In this document: positions 17,870-25,725 of the stretch, in pieces
Layout of the letters: every line of letters begins with the position of its first letter
Numbering within the stretch: position 1 is the first letter of the stretch
DNA from: Candidatus Pacearchaeota archaeon
GTDB lineage: Archaea > Nanoarchaeota > Nanoarchaeia > Pacearchaeales > GW2011-AR1
NCBI GenBank assembly: GCA_002690445.1
Contig: NZER01000420.1
Coordinates: forward strand, 1-35,700
Reading direction: 5' to 3'
Length of the DNA stretch: 35,700 bases
Program-made: the position numbers and the translations under genes
The notes under the pieces: model-generated
Database searches by the model: none
Seen by the model: only the letters and a program-made list of their open reading frames with translations
What the model was told of the DNA's origin: nothing

Positions 17870-19377
17870 TATTCTGTATACCTGACACGCGTTTCACGAG
17901 ATTGTTTTCCAATTCTAGCCGCCCTTTTGGTTGGCCGTAATCGAGTAAGATTCCCGAAGCGTTTGGTTAAAGTTTGGAGGATGTCACCATATCGTTGAGT
18001 GGCTAATGCTGACACTTCATGATTACCCTGTAATTCATATAGAAGTGAAAGAGCACGTTGGATGATTAAATCAACACCCTCTTCATGGATACGGGGAGCA
18101 TCGTGATCATGTACAAGTGGTTGAGGCCGTCGTAATACTCGTAAATCGACTTCATAACTAGCATCTGGATTGGGCCACATACGGATTGATTGATATCCGT
18201 GGACTTCTTTCAATCGGCGGTAGTAGTCAGGAATAACACTACCATTATGGGTATATATTTCCTCAGATCCATCTACTTCTTCTAGTAGAAAGAAGATTTC
18301 AGGTGTTTCAATGGTTGGAGAACCAACAGGTTGATCTGAGTACGCTTCATACCGACGAACATAAATTCGTTTTTTTATACCGGAATGTGTAGACCGTGTG
18401 GGAGTTAAGAGAGAACTTCCCACTAATTCTTTATAGAAATTCAATGCATGATCGATATTAGGGAGAGTTACTGTAATGATTTGAGTAGATGATATCTTCT
18501 GATGAAGCTGATCCATCTCAACTTTAGCACTAATGGGTGATGGGGCACTTTCCCACAATGGTTCATAATGCCCTTGGGGTGATTGAAGTTCTGATTCTCT
18601 CTTTCCCCATACATAGGTGAAACAGTAGTCGAAGACTCCTGCGGGTTCTGGCCCCAACCAATCCTCACCTCCATGATCGGTTTTAATTGCTGCTATAGGA
18701 GCAGTATTGGGAGCGTCGATCTGGCGGTGGCTCCCCCGAAAAATCACATGGGGCCGACCATTTGTACTGCCCTTATAATCTAGATATTCATATCGTTCCA
18801 TGTCGTGCTGTGTCGCTACATCCATCTGATAATGGGTATCGGACCACAATCGAGCAGAACGGATCTCACTCACATCGGCTGGTAGATAGTAATGCGGAGT
18901 AAAGATCCGATAAGTCATTCCAGTATCGGTACTGTTTGGCCATGGGACATCAATAGTAACGTAGTCAACTGTGTCTATACCGAAAGTTAAGCTACCTTCA
19001 ACCGTCCAAAACTCACGACAACGGCGACGTAGAACAGTACCGTCTGACTGAGTTACCTCAATCATTCGTCCATCCCAAGTTCCGTCTGTTACCCACGTAT
19101 TCGTGATCGTTGTCCCTACTGGATAAGATCTCTTCAATACATACGTATCAGAAGAATCGACAGCAAGAACATCAGTAGCTTCACCTGTATTAGAAACTAC
19201 ATCGGATTGAGTGATGATCCGTGCTTCATTCTCAAAAAACAAAAATGGGGCCTCCAGAGATAAGATCTGGTAGGCCCGATTTATGAGGCGATCCACACGT
19301 GCCTTGAACTCGGAAGACTGGCTGGGATTCCAATCTACCTGTTCAAGAACACGAGTACGGATTTCACCTTTATTCAC
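17869..19377 (-). CDS. Head-tail adaptor / tail tube candidate (502 aa)
   Basis: The start is GTG at 19377. The N-terminal 60 residues (R-T-R-V-L-E-Q-V, then V-D-R-L-I-N-R-A-Y-Q near 30) look like the helical start of phage adaptor proteins that dock on the portal. A long beta-rich region follows, containing Y-Y-L-P-A-D-V-S-E-I-R, and the tail is basic (R-L-R-P-T-K-R-A-A-R-I-G-K). The gene lies directly after the capsid and decoration genes. Order and the N-terminal pattern fit a podoviral adaptor/tail-tube protein, fused to more beta structure than a minimal adaptor. Only a weak SD (AGG) is seen. Confidence 0.55.
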   Translation of the reverse strand: MNKGEIRTRVLEQVDWNPSQSSEFKARVDRLINRAYQILSLEAPFLFFENEARIITQSDVVSNTGEATDVLAVDSSDTYVLKRSYPVGTTITNTWVTDGTWDGRMIEVTQSDGTVLRRRCREFWTVEGSLTFGIDTVDYVTIDVPWPNSTDTGMTYRIFTPHYYLPADVSEIRSARLWSDTHYQMDVATQHDMERYEYLDYKGSTNGRPHVIFRGSHRQIDAPNTAPIAAIKTDHGGEDWLGPEPAGVFDYCFTYVWGKRESELQSPQGHYEPLWESAPSPISAKVEMDQLHQKISSTQIITVTLPNIDHALNFYKELVGSSLLTPTRSTHSGIKKRIYVRRYEAYSDQPVGSPTIETPEIFFLLEEVDGSEEIYTHNGSVIPDYYRRLKEVHGYQSIRMWPNPDASYEVDLRVLRRPQPLVHDHDAPRIHEEGVDLIIQRALSLLYELQGNHEVSALATQRYGDILQTLTKRFGNLTRLRPTKRAARIGKQSRETRVRYTE

Positions 19378-19380
19378 TAT

Positions 19381-19881
19381 TTAACCTAGGCAGTTGATCA
19401 TGCAGGTTGCCAAAGCCGCAGCAGCCGCATCCTCAGTCGCCCAGCCAAAATCGCAAGAGAACTCTTGAGCAGCACTGAGAGCCGACGATTCCATTGCGGT
19501 ACCCGCAACAGATCCATCAGCACAGATTGATTCATTGACATCAATCGTTCCAGTACCAGCCAAAACTTCAGCAATACCCTTCTTTTGGATGAAACCATAG
19601 GAACCAGCAGCAATTGCGTGCTGAGCGACTCCCAAGATACGATATGCAGGAACGACACCAGCCGTAGACTTAACACCATCGTATGTTGTGGTCGCTGCAT
19701 CTCGCATGACTACAGTACCTTGGGCAAAAGCAGCCGAAGCTTCGTCATTATAGACGTAGACCCAGACTTTTTCGCCCTGATCATCACCTGAAGCAGGTTC
19801 GTGATACTCGAAACCGAGCGGTAGGACTTGAGTAGTGCCCGTATCAGTAACGGCAATACCCATTGTTCTTGTACTAGACAT
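19381..19881 (-). CDS. Putative capsid decoration protein (166 aa)
   Basis: The protein is 166 aa, small and beta/Ala-rich, directly downstream of the major capsid gene, the usual place for a head-stabilising protein. Its segment I-L-G-V-A-Q-H-A-I-A-A-G resembles the G-x-L-x-V-A-D-H-A core of the two small proteins at 1093 and 1556, suggesting a shared DUF2190-like fold. It has a very strong SD (AAGGAGG, six bases before ATG), consistent with high output like the capsid. Decoration function is inferred from order, size and expression signals. Confidence 0.6.
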   Translation of the reverse strand: MSSTRTMGIAVTDTGTTQVLPLGFEYHEPASGDDQGEKVWVYVYNDEASAAFAQGTVVMRDAATTTYDGVKSTAGVVPAYRILGVAQHAIAAGSYGFIQKKGIAEVLAGTGTIDVNESICADGSVAGTAMESSALSAAQEFSCDFGWATEDAAAAALATCMINCLG

Positions 19882-19892
19882 AATAAACCTCC

Positions 19893-20972
19893 TTAAGAGA
19901 CAGCAGTGCCGGCGACGACACCATTAGCGTTGAGGCGATCACAGTACATCTGCATTGAGAGAACGATTTCCCATTCCCATGCGTCTTGTCCTGGTACTTT
20001 CACGGGACCACGGAAGGCAAAGTCTCCCTTGGTTTCCATTCCAGTATCCTCACCCTGAGTATAAATATGCCAAGAATCAGTCTTGAGGTAGTAAATACAT
20101 CCTTTACTAGCTGCTGCAGAACCATCAAATTGAGACAACGTTGTATCCAAATCTGGCTCAACATAGAACTCAGCTTCTTGGAACATCAGACCTTGCCTTA
20201 CAGCCTTGCCTGATTCGCCCTTGAAGGAAGTGGCATAACGAACCTGATCATCAAGGTCATCGTAGTAGTTATTGTAACTAGCGATGTCACCAATCATCAG
20301 ATCTACTGGACCACCCTGTTTTCCCTGCAGAGAAGCATCCCAATAAACTCGTCGCATCTGCTTACGACCGTTGGTCGCAAAGGAAGACACAACTTGGTAT
20401 TGGTTGTACCAACCTGTGGTATTGCTTTTCGTGATTCCCAAGACTACATCAGTCTGAGAACCTGGAGCAACGAAGTCCAGAACACCATTAACAGCCGTTC
20501 CTTGTGGATCGAACGTGGTGTTACCATTCAACGTCAACATACCTTCGACATTGTTGGTGCTACCGTTACCATTGACAATCTGGCTAACGATATATTCGTG
20601 GAATTCCATGAGAGCAGCTTCAGGATAAACCTTGATCAATCGAGCGATTGCGGTTTCACCGGAGGCTTCAGCCAAGTCCTTTCCAGGAATGATGAAAGAA
20701 TAGACCATACGGGGGCAATAAATCTGCCCGCGAGTTCCGACAGTTCGACGGGTTGAAGCATAGACTTCTGAACCTGTTTCGATCCGCGTCACTTTACCAG
20801 GACCGTTGGTTACAACGGGGAATTCCAGGTAAGGTCCACCTTGGGTTCCTTTCTCAATATTGCCCTTAAGAAGAACCTTATCGAGAATGGGGTGATGTTG
20901 GTAAAATTGTTCTGTCCACTTTGGGATCAACTTCTGAGTTGCAAAGTTTAGAACATCAGCGTTGGTAGGCAT
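19893..20972 (-). CDS. Major capsid protein (359 aa)
   Basis: The protein is 359 aa, which fits HK97-fold coat proteins. The N-terminus is helical (L-N-F-A-T-Q-K-L-I-P-K-W). A Gly/Pro-rich section follows (G-T-Q-G-G-P-Y-L-E-F-P-V), then a middle helix (P-E-A-A-L-M-E-F-H-E-Y-I-V) that looks like a spine helix, and a late region with F-R-G-P-V-K-V-P-G. The SD AGAGGA lies eight bases before ATG. It follows the scaffold gene and precedes a decoration-like gene, as expected for the shell protein. The call rests on length, order and pattern. Confidence 0.8.
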   Translation of the reverse strand: MPTNADVLNFATQKLIPKWTEQFYQHHPILDKVLLKGNIEKGTQGGPYLEFPVVTNGPGKVTRIETGSEVYASTRRTVGTRGQIYCPRMVYSFIIPGKDLAEASGETAIARLIKVYPEAALMEFHEYIVSQIVNGNGSTNNVEGMLTLNGNTTFDPQGTAVNGVLDFVAPGSQTDVVLGITKSNTTGWYNQYQVVSSFATNGRKQMRRVYWDASLQGKQGGPVDLMIGDIASYNNYYDDLDDQVRYATSFKGESGKAVRQGLMFQEAEFYVEPDLDTTLSQFDGSAAASKGCIYYLKTDSWHIYTQGEDTGMETKGDFAFRGPVKVPGQDAWEWEIVLSMQMYCDRLNANGVVAGTAVS

Positions 20973-20993
20973 GTAATATGTCCTCTAAAAAAA

Positions 20994-21950
20994 TTAAGAC
21001 CGCTGCTGTTTAGCCCATAAAAGAGCTTCTTGTGCAGCCGACGTTCGTGCTTGACGATTGGAGTTAGCGTATCGCGTCTGTGCGCTTGGAACACTAGCGG
21101 GATTATTCCGTTCTGCAGCACCAGATGTAATTTGAGCACCCGGTCGAGGAACACGGGGACCATTGTTCTTACCCAATTTCAACATCGCGTGTTCAATAGC
21201 GACTTGGGGGGGAACACCCTTTTCCCTCAACTCTTTTGCCAAATTTACAAACGATTCGTCACGTCCTACCAGCTTAACCGCAATTTCGGGATCCCAGTCC
21301 GCATCGAGTAGACCCATAAGTTCAGCGCGTTTTTCATCGCTGTCAAAGATTTCAGCGTTTTCAGTTTTAAAACGCTCTGCATATTGATCTGCCTGTGCCT
21401 CGATATCCTTCTCTACCATTTGCCTATAACGATCATATTCGGATTGAAGTGTAGTAAACTTCCCCTCATATGCCTCGTTAGCAGTGGTAAGTTCAGCGAT
21501 TCGCGGATCTTCCGCTCCCTGCAGTAATTCCTGAAGAAGATTTCGCTCTTCTTCAATACTACCGTATCTCAGATCATTTGCTTCTTTTGTACTGGTCCAC
21601 TCATCACGTTCTGTTTCGAACGTTTTGCGTTGATCTGATAAATCTTGAAACTTTTTGGTATACCCGCTTTCTAACTGACGATGCAGAAAACTAACAGGCT
21701 CCTTAAGTATAGGAGGTAACAGATCTAAATTGCCATCCCAGGCTGAAGGATCGAAATCCCCCAAACCATTATCTTGCGGTGTCTGAACAGATGTGTCCAT
21801 AACCTCTGATGCTGGAACAGAAGCTACCGCTTCATTCCCAGCAGGCGCAGTTTCCGTCACTGACCCAGACGGCTGGCTAGACTCCACAGAAGTAGGCGCA
21901 GGAGTAGATACCTCTGGCGTACTCTCGGGGCTGGTCTGAACTTCACTCAT
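20994..21950 (-). CDS. Scaffolding protein (318 aa)
   Basis: The product is 318 aa. Residues 1-60 are a disordered Ser/Thr/Pro/Glu-rich leader. Residues about 80-210 are a long charged coiled coil (Q-R-K-T-F-E-T-E-R-D-E-W and L-Q-S-E-Y-D-R-Y-R-Q). The C-terminus is basic and Ala/Gln-rich. This plan, immediately upstream of the major capsid gene, is typical of internal scaffolds that guide procapsid assembly and then leave. The start overlaps the upstream stop as ATGA. Confidence 0.75.
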   Translation of the reverse strand: MSEVQTSPESTPEVSTPAPTSVESSQPSGSVTETAPAGNEAVASVPASEVMDTSVQTPQDNGLGDFDPSAWDGNLDLLPPILKEPVSFLHRQLESGYTKKFQDLSDQRKTFETERDEWTSTKEANDLRYGSIEEERNLLQELLQGAEDPRIAELTTANEAYEGKFTTLQSEYDRYRQMVEKDIEAQADQYAERFKTENAEIFDSDEKRAELMGLLDADWDPEIAVKLVGRDESFVNLAKELREKGVPPQVAIEHAMLKLGKNNGPRVPRPGAQITSGAAERNNPASVPSAQTRYANSNRQARTSAAQEALLWAKQQRS

Positions 21951-22294
21951 GCTACTGCTTCCTTTTTACTTTTAGCTTTAGATTTTCGTTTTTTGTCTTC
22001 ATCCATTGCTCCGCGTACTGCGATGATTAAAGCCGATTTTCCTGGAGGTCCACCAGGATTACCAGGATTAGGGGGCATCTCTCCCGGTACCCCCGGTGGT
22101 AATCCCATTTCTCCTCCCCCCTCTTCCACTGGGGGTAATTCTTCATCCATCATCGGTTCTTCTGCTGGTGGTTTTGTAGAGATTACAAATCCCCCAGCAT
22201 CCAAAGCATTTATAATTTCATCTGCTGTAGGATTATCGGAAGCTAGAACTCCTTCAATAATCTCATTTGGATATGGTTGGCCGCCTTCAGGCAT
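21947..22294 (-). CDS. Pro/Gly-rich small protein, unknown (115 aa)
   Basis: The product is 115 aa. A short helical N-terminus is followed by an acidic section and a Pro/Gly-rich linker (P-P-G-V-P-G-E-M-P-P-N-P). It ends in a basic helix with A-V-R-G-A-M-D-E-D and a Lys-rich tail. The A-V-R-G-A element with a Lys-rich end is also found at the C-terminus of the 97-aa protein at 29100, which suggests a common partner. The start overlaps the previous stop as TAATG and the end overlaps the scaffold start as ATGA, so it is probably made with the scaffold. Function is unknown. Confidence 0.55.
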   Translation of the reverse strand: MPEGGQPYPNEIIEGVLASDNPTADEIINALDAGGFVISTKPPAEEPMMDEELPPVEEGGGEMGLPPGVPGEMPPNPGNPGGPPGKSALIIAVRGAMDEDKKRKSKAKSKKEAVA

Positions 22295-22566
22295 TAGGCT
22301 ATCCCCTCTGGTGTTCGAAGATCTTGTTGATTTATTAAAGCTTGTCGTGCTGCTTGTAACCGTTCTTCGGCTGGAGTCGAAGCAGCAATAGTTTCTTGTG
22401 TTGCAGTTTGGGGTAGTAGTGTTTCTTCTGCTGGCAGTGACTCTTTCTTATCCCCAAAAACAGAAAATTGGGAAAGCCGTAAGTTAGGCAAAAGCTCTGC
22501 AACCCTACTTACAGCTTCCTGAAGTATATTGTCGTTCGCCAGTGGTGGAGGATTTATGATCGCCAC
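22294..22566 (-). CDS. Small unknown protein of the capsid module (90 aa)
   Basis: The start is GTG at 22566, with GGAG five bases upstream. An overlapping ATG in another frame runs into a stop after four codons. The product is helical at both ends, with a polar linker rich in Thr, Glu and Pro. No known motif is seen. It is tightly linked to the next gene by a TAATG overlap. It may be a minor head or scaffold-associated protein, judged only by position. Confidence 0.5.
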   Translation of the reverse strand: MAIINPPPLANDNILQEAVSRVAELLPNLRLSQFSVFGDKKESLPAEETLLPQTATQETIAASTPAEERLQAARQALINQQDLRTPEGIA

Positions 22567-22589
22567 ATCTTCTCCAAGATAGAATATTC

Positions 22590-22994
22590 TTACTTATTTA
22601 TGGGGGGTTTTGTCAAGTTTCCTGCAGCAGTTTTATGTTTTTTAGCTTCCACGTTCCAATGCGCCATATCTTTAAAGCCCTTCTTCTGAACTGCTTTATC
22701 TGCTCGATCCTGTAAATTAGCTCGCATATGCCGATCTTCTGTAGATCCTGTCGTTATTTCAGAAACATTTGGATGGGCTTTTAACCAATCTCGTTTTTCT
22801 TTATTTGTAGAAAATGTTCTGCCCAATTGAGAGGAACGTTCCGCATTTGCCCAGATAATTCCACTAGAACGGGGCATGATCGGTTTCATCTTTGCTGGTT
22901 TCAAGCATTCGGGACAGGTATTTCTTTCTTCGGAAGAACAAATAACGTCTTCTATTAACCCACAATCAGAGCATTGAATATCATAGAGAGGCAT
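22590..22994 (-). CDS. FmdB-type zinc-ribbon protein (134 aa)
   Basis: The protein begins M-P-L-Y-D-I-Q-C-S-D-C-G and has a second C-P-E-C near residue 30. The two CxxC pairs and the M-P-x-Y-D start are the hallmark of the FmdB zinc-ribbon family. Residues after 45 are a basic, helical extension without cysteines. FmdB-like ribbons appear in other phage head modules, but their role is not established; nucleic-acid or protein binding is possible. There is no SD before the ATG, which follows the stop of the in-frame extension at 22998 by only three bases. That spacing suggests translation depends on ribosomes arriving from upstream. Confidence 0.75.
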   Translation of the reverse strand: MPLYDIQCSDCGLIEDVICSSEERNTCPECLKPAKMKPIMPRSSGIIWANAERSSQLGRTFSTNKEKRDWLKAHPNVSEITTGSTEDRHMRANLQDRADKAVQKKGFKDMAHWNVEAKKHKTAAGNLTKPPINK

Positions 22995-22997
22995 GGC

Positions 22998-23135
22998 TTA
23001 TGTTATGTTCCTAACGGCATCCATCTTAGCCCTCGAAAGTAGTTCGGTTCGGGTTGGCTCTTCAACAGGTGCTATGTTTTGTGTAGCCTGTTCCCCGCTT
23101 TGTTTTAATTCTGCAAGATAATCTGATGTTCCAGA
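22998..23135 (-). other. 45-codon in-frame extension beyond a stop, possible broken C-terminus
   Basis: Reading on past the TAA at 23136-23138 in the same frame gives 45 sense codons and a second TAA at 22998-23000. The peptide looks like real protein (S-G-T-S-D-Y-L-A-E-L-K-Q, then P-V-E-E-P-T-R-T-E-L-L-S-R). It has no start codon of its own until ATG about eight codons from its end. It fills the gap exactly up to the zinc-ribbon gene. It may be the lost C-terminus of the Ala-rich protein, cut off by a point mutation or sequence error, or be reached by readthrough. Confidence 0.55.
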
Positions 23136-23363
23136 TTATTCCATTGCTTTTGGTAAGCCCATAACTACATTTTTACCTACACCTTTGGCGAGTGCTCCAA
23201 TACCAGGTGCGGCTGCTGGGGCTGCTGCTACTGTTCCGGCTCCTACTGCTCCTGCTGCTGGTACTGCTGCTGCCGCTGCTGCTGGTACTGCTGCTGCCGC
23301 TGCTGCTGGAACGGCGGCTGCTGCTGCTGGGGCTGCTATAAGGGGGGCAAGAATAGCGAACAT
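23136..23363 (-). CDS. Ala-rich repeat protein, probably C-terminally truncated (75 aa)
   Basis: The product is 75 aa and mostly Ala, Val, Pro and Gly. It is built on an 8-residue V-P-A-A-A-A-A-A unit repeated about three times, after a hydrophobic start (M-F-A-I-L-A-P-L-I-A). It could insert in or cross a membrane. The SD AGGAG overlaps the end of the portal gene, and the ATG follows the portal stop directly. The TAA at 23136 is followed in frame by a protein-like 45-codon stretch, so the natural product may be about 121 aa. Function is unknown. The neighbours (portal and zinc ribbon) suggest a head or DNA-ejection role at most. Confidence 0.6.
   Translation of the reverse strand: MFAILAPLIAAPAAAAAVPAAAAAAVPAAAAAAVPAAGAVGAGTVAAAPAAAPGIGALAKGVGKNVVMGLPKAME
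23260..23331 (-). repeat. 24-bp tandem repeat coding for V-P-A6 units
   Basis: Two perfect 24-bp copies (23260-23283 and 23284-23307) and a degenerate third (23308-23331) are made mostly of GCT/GCC-like triplets. Copy number could change by slippage in steps of eight residues. Confidence 0.8.
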
Positions 23364-25205
23364 TTATACTCCTGGTGCTGGGTGGCCTGCGCCACCTGCC
23401 ATTGCATCCATTGCACCCACAGGAACTTCAGAAGCTCCTGCAGGCATTCCACCTGTAGCGATTGTATCCTGTGGACCGGCAGAACCCATAGCTGACGGAT
23501 CTATATTCTCAACCTCGGCCATTTTTTCACTCATCTGAGATTGTTGCAATTGTTCTGCCATTGCCTGTTCTTTTGCTGCTGCAGCTTGTTCTTCAGAAAC
23601 CATAACATCAGATCCAAGATCTAGAAGATCTACAAGATGAAACATGACTTTCCTATTATCCACATGCTCTGATTGCATCAGAAGTTCCATGAACTGTGTC
23701 ATCTTCTTAATCTGAGCAGTTTTACTATTCTCTGTTGGGCTATAGGGTATAACTTCAAAATCCACTTCTAATGGTTCTTCTATAGTTTTCCCCTGTTTAC
23801 GGAGTTCTTCTGCTTTCTGTGGATTACGACTCTGAAGATGCTTACGTGCAACTGTAATAGCATCCTTGTCACCTGTGACACGAACAGGGATTTCTGTTTC
23901 GTGATCTAGGAATTCTTCGTAGAGTCCGATTATACACTCTGCCATATGTCGAATAACATCGTTAATAAGCTTGGTTCTACGGCCCAGACGAGTACGCATA
24001 GCTGAATCAACAAGAGCCAATTCAGTTGCTACTTCTGAAGAACCAGCAACTCCACGAGCATAGTCAGGAATGCCCAAGACAAATTGGATCGTATTCTCAA
24101 TCCGATCACGGATATCTGCAAATTCTGGGAGGAGCGAAGAAGTTGGCGTCTGTCCAATAATATCACCAAGTCCTGCTGCATTCTTACCCATCAAACGGAC
24201 GACATCTCCGGGGCTTGTAGCAGTTGCAACTTGATCTACGAAATCTTCTGGATCATCGCACATACCTTCATTCACGATTGTAACAGGGATACTTGCTTGG
24301 GCATGGCGCAGTTCTAATGTGTCAAGTTCATTAAGACGACGCTGTTGCCGTTCTACAAGTTGACTATCTGCGAGTCCACCAATGTCTGCTAGATTTTCAT
24401 TAAAAACCAGCATTGAAAAGGGGTTTTTAACGAACACATAAGGAAGATCACCCTCGAATAGCGGTTCCTTTTCTCCCTGTAGCATGTGGTAGTATCGTTC
24501 AGTTGTGAAGTCGTAAACCTCGTAGACAGTGACCCATTCGAACACATCCTGGATTTCTTTGTTCATAGATGCGGAGGTTTGCTCTCTGTCTTGGAGCCAC
24601 TTCGGGAAGCTTCCGAATCTCGCTTTTTTGACAATTGCAGGATCGTATTGAGAGGTTCGACCTCGTTTCTTTTGTTTCCTCCCAGCGCGGGCGAAAAACT
24701 CTGCCTTGGTAAGTGTTGTTACTTCGATTGCATAACGAATGTCGTCCCAACGCGACACGCTCATGTCGAAGAAGAAATAACGAGGATCTAAGACTACGAA
24801 GTCTGGTCGATTGCGTGCAAAATTCCATACGCATTTTAAGAGTGCCCTTGGGTAGACAGATGCCATCGTTGCCAATTTCCATAGCGTTTGATGGGCTTTT
24901 GTTCGATAGAGAATGTCATTGACAAGAGCTTCTCGGTAACGAGCAGCAAGCATTGTTTCTTCATCTTGCTTACGCGGATTACAGGTCACTCGTGGTGTCG
25001 GAGGCGTAACGCTGGCAACCATCGTATCGCAGAATGGATAGAGATAATTGTTCTCGATCAGGAGAGCATCATTGGTTGTACTGCTATCTCCCCAATATTC
25101 GGAACGATACCAGGCACGCCACTTATCCCAAGTAGAATGCTCTTTATTTGCCCTAGAAACATGGGCATCAATAATCGCTGTGATTGTTTTCGGATCCAGA
25201 GCCAT
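23364..25205 (-). CDS. Portal protein (613 aa)
   Basis: The protein is 613 aa, in the usual range for podoviral portals. It opens with a helical domain (D-K-W-R-A-W-Y-R-S-E-Y-W), then a core with a D-P-R-Y-F-F-F-D strand and a central wing. A long helical stem follows, with V-A-T-E-L-A-L-V-D-S-A-M-R-T-R around residue 400 typical of portals. The Gln/Ala-rich C-terminus ends in a Gly/Ala-rich tail. It forms the dodecameric DNA gate at one capsid vertex. The start overlaps the upstream stop as TAATG, with no SD. Position two genes after the terminase supports the call. Confidence 0.85.
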   Translation of the reverse strand: MALDPKTITAIIDAHVSRANKEHSTWDKWRAWYRSEYWGDSSTTNDALLIENNYLYPFCDTMVASVTPPTPRVTCNPRKQDEETMLAARYREALVNDILYRTKAHQTLWKLATMASVYPRALLKCVWNFARNRPDFVVLDPRYFFFDMSVSRWDDIRYAIEVTTLTKAEFFARAGRKQKKRGRTSQYDPAIVKKARFGSFPKWLQDREQTSASMNKEIQDVFEWVTVYEVYDFTTERYYHMLQGEKEPLFEGDLPYVFVKNPFSMLVFNENLADIGGLADSQLVERQQRRLNELDTLELRHAQASIPVTIVNEGMCDDPEDFVDQVATATSPGDVVRLMGKNAAGLGDIIGQTPTSSLLPEFADIRDRIENTIQFVLGIPDYARGVAGSSEVATELALVDSAMRTRLGRRTKLINDVIRHMAECIIGLYEEFLDHETEIPVRVTGDKDAITVARKHLQSRNPQKAEELRKQGKTIEEPLEVDFEVIPYSPTENSKTAQIKKMTQFMELLMQSEHVDNRKVMFHLVDLLDLGSDVMVSEEQAAAAKEQAMAEQLQQSQMSEKMAEVENIDPSAMGSAGPQDTIATGGMPAGASEVPVGAMDAMAGGAGHPAPGV

Positions 25206-25717
25206 TAGTATTTTCGTCCCTTCGCTGCTTTCCGTTGGCCTTTTTCGGCTCTTGCCTTATCTGCTTGAATTCTTTTCTTGGCGGCTCTGGCTTTGAGCCT
25301 CGCTGCTCTCACTGGCTTGTTTTTCTGTTCTGCTTTTTCTGCTTTGGCAGTGAGTTTTTTGGCTTTATGTTTTTTTACTGCAGATTTGGCTATATCTGGC
25401 TGCACACTGGCTTTATGCGCCAATGCACGTTTTCCGACACCTTTTAGTTTTTTCTGCAGCCCTGCTGTTTTACTATCGCTTTTATCCGATTCCAGAAATC
25501 TCCTAGCTTTCATCGTTTTCTTTTCTGCTTTTTTCTTTTTTCGGGCTGCTTTACGAGGCTTTCCCGCTTCTTCTGCTTTTTCTGCTTTTTGGGAGGCTCT
25601 CTCTGCCTTCGCTGTTTGTACAGATGCTCGTCTTTCTCTCTTCTGCTCTGCAAGAGCCATTCTAGTAGCTTGACCCGTTGTCAGAAACTTCTGTTTTTTA
25701 CCTCCGGTACTTCTCAT
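25205..25717 (-). CDS. Lys/Ala-rich basic protein with internal duplication (170 aa)
   Basis: Lys, Ala and Arg dominate this protein, and its charge is strongly positive. A 25-residue segment (residues 43-67, K-A-E-K-A-E, then K-P-x-x-A-A-R) recurs at residues 124-148, with 15 of 25 positions identical. Low complexity and heptad-like Ala/Lys spacing suggest helices that could bind DNA, like histone-H1 or Alba-tail proteins, but no family is recognised. The SD TAGGAGA includes the terminase stop codon, and its end overlaps the portal start. It sits between terminase and portal, so a role in packaging or in binding packaged DNA is possible. Confidence 0.65.
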   Translation of the reverse strand: MRSTGGKKQKFLTTGQATRMALAEQKRERRASVQTAKAERASQKAEKAEEAGKPRKAARKKKKAEKKTMKARRFLESDKSDSKTAGLQKKLKGVGKRALAHKASVQPDIAKSAVKKHKAKKLTAKAEKAEQKNKPVRAARLKARAAKKRIQADKARAEKGQRKAAKGRKY

Positions 25718-25725
25718 AATATCTC

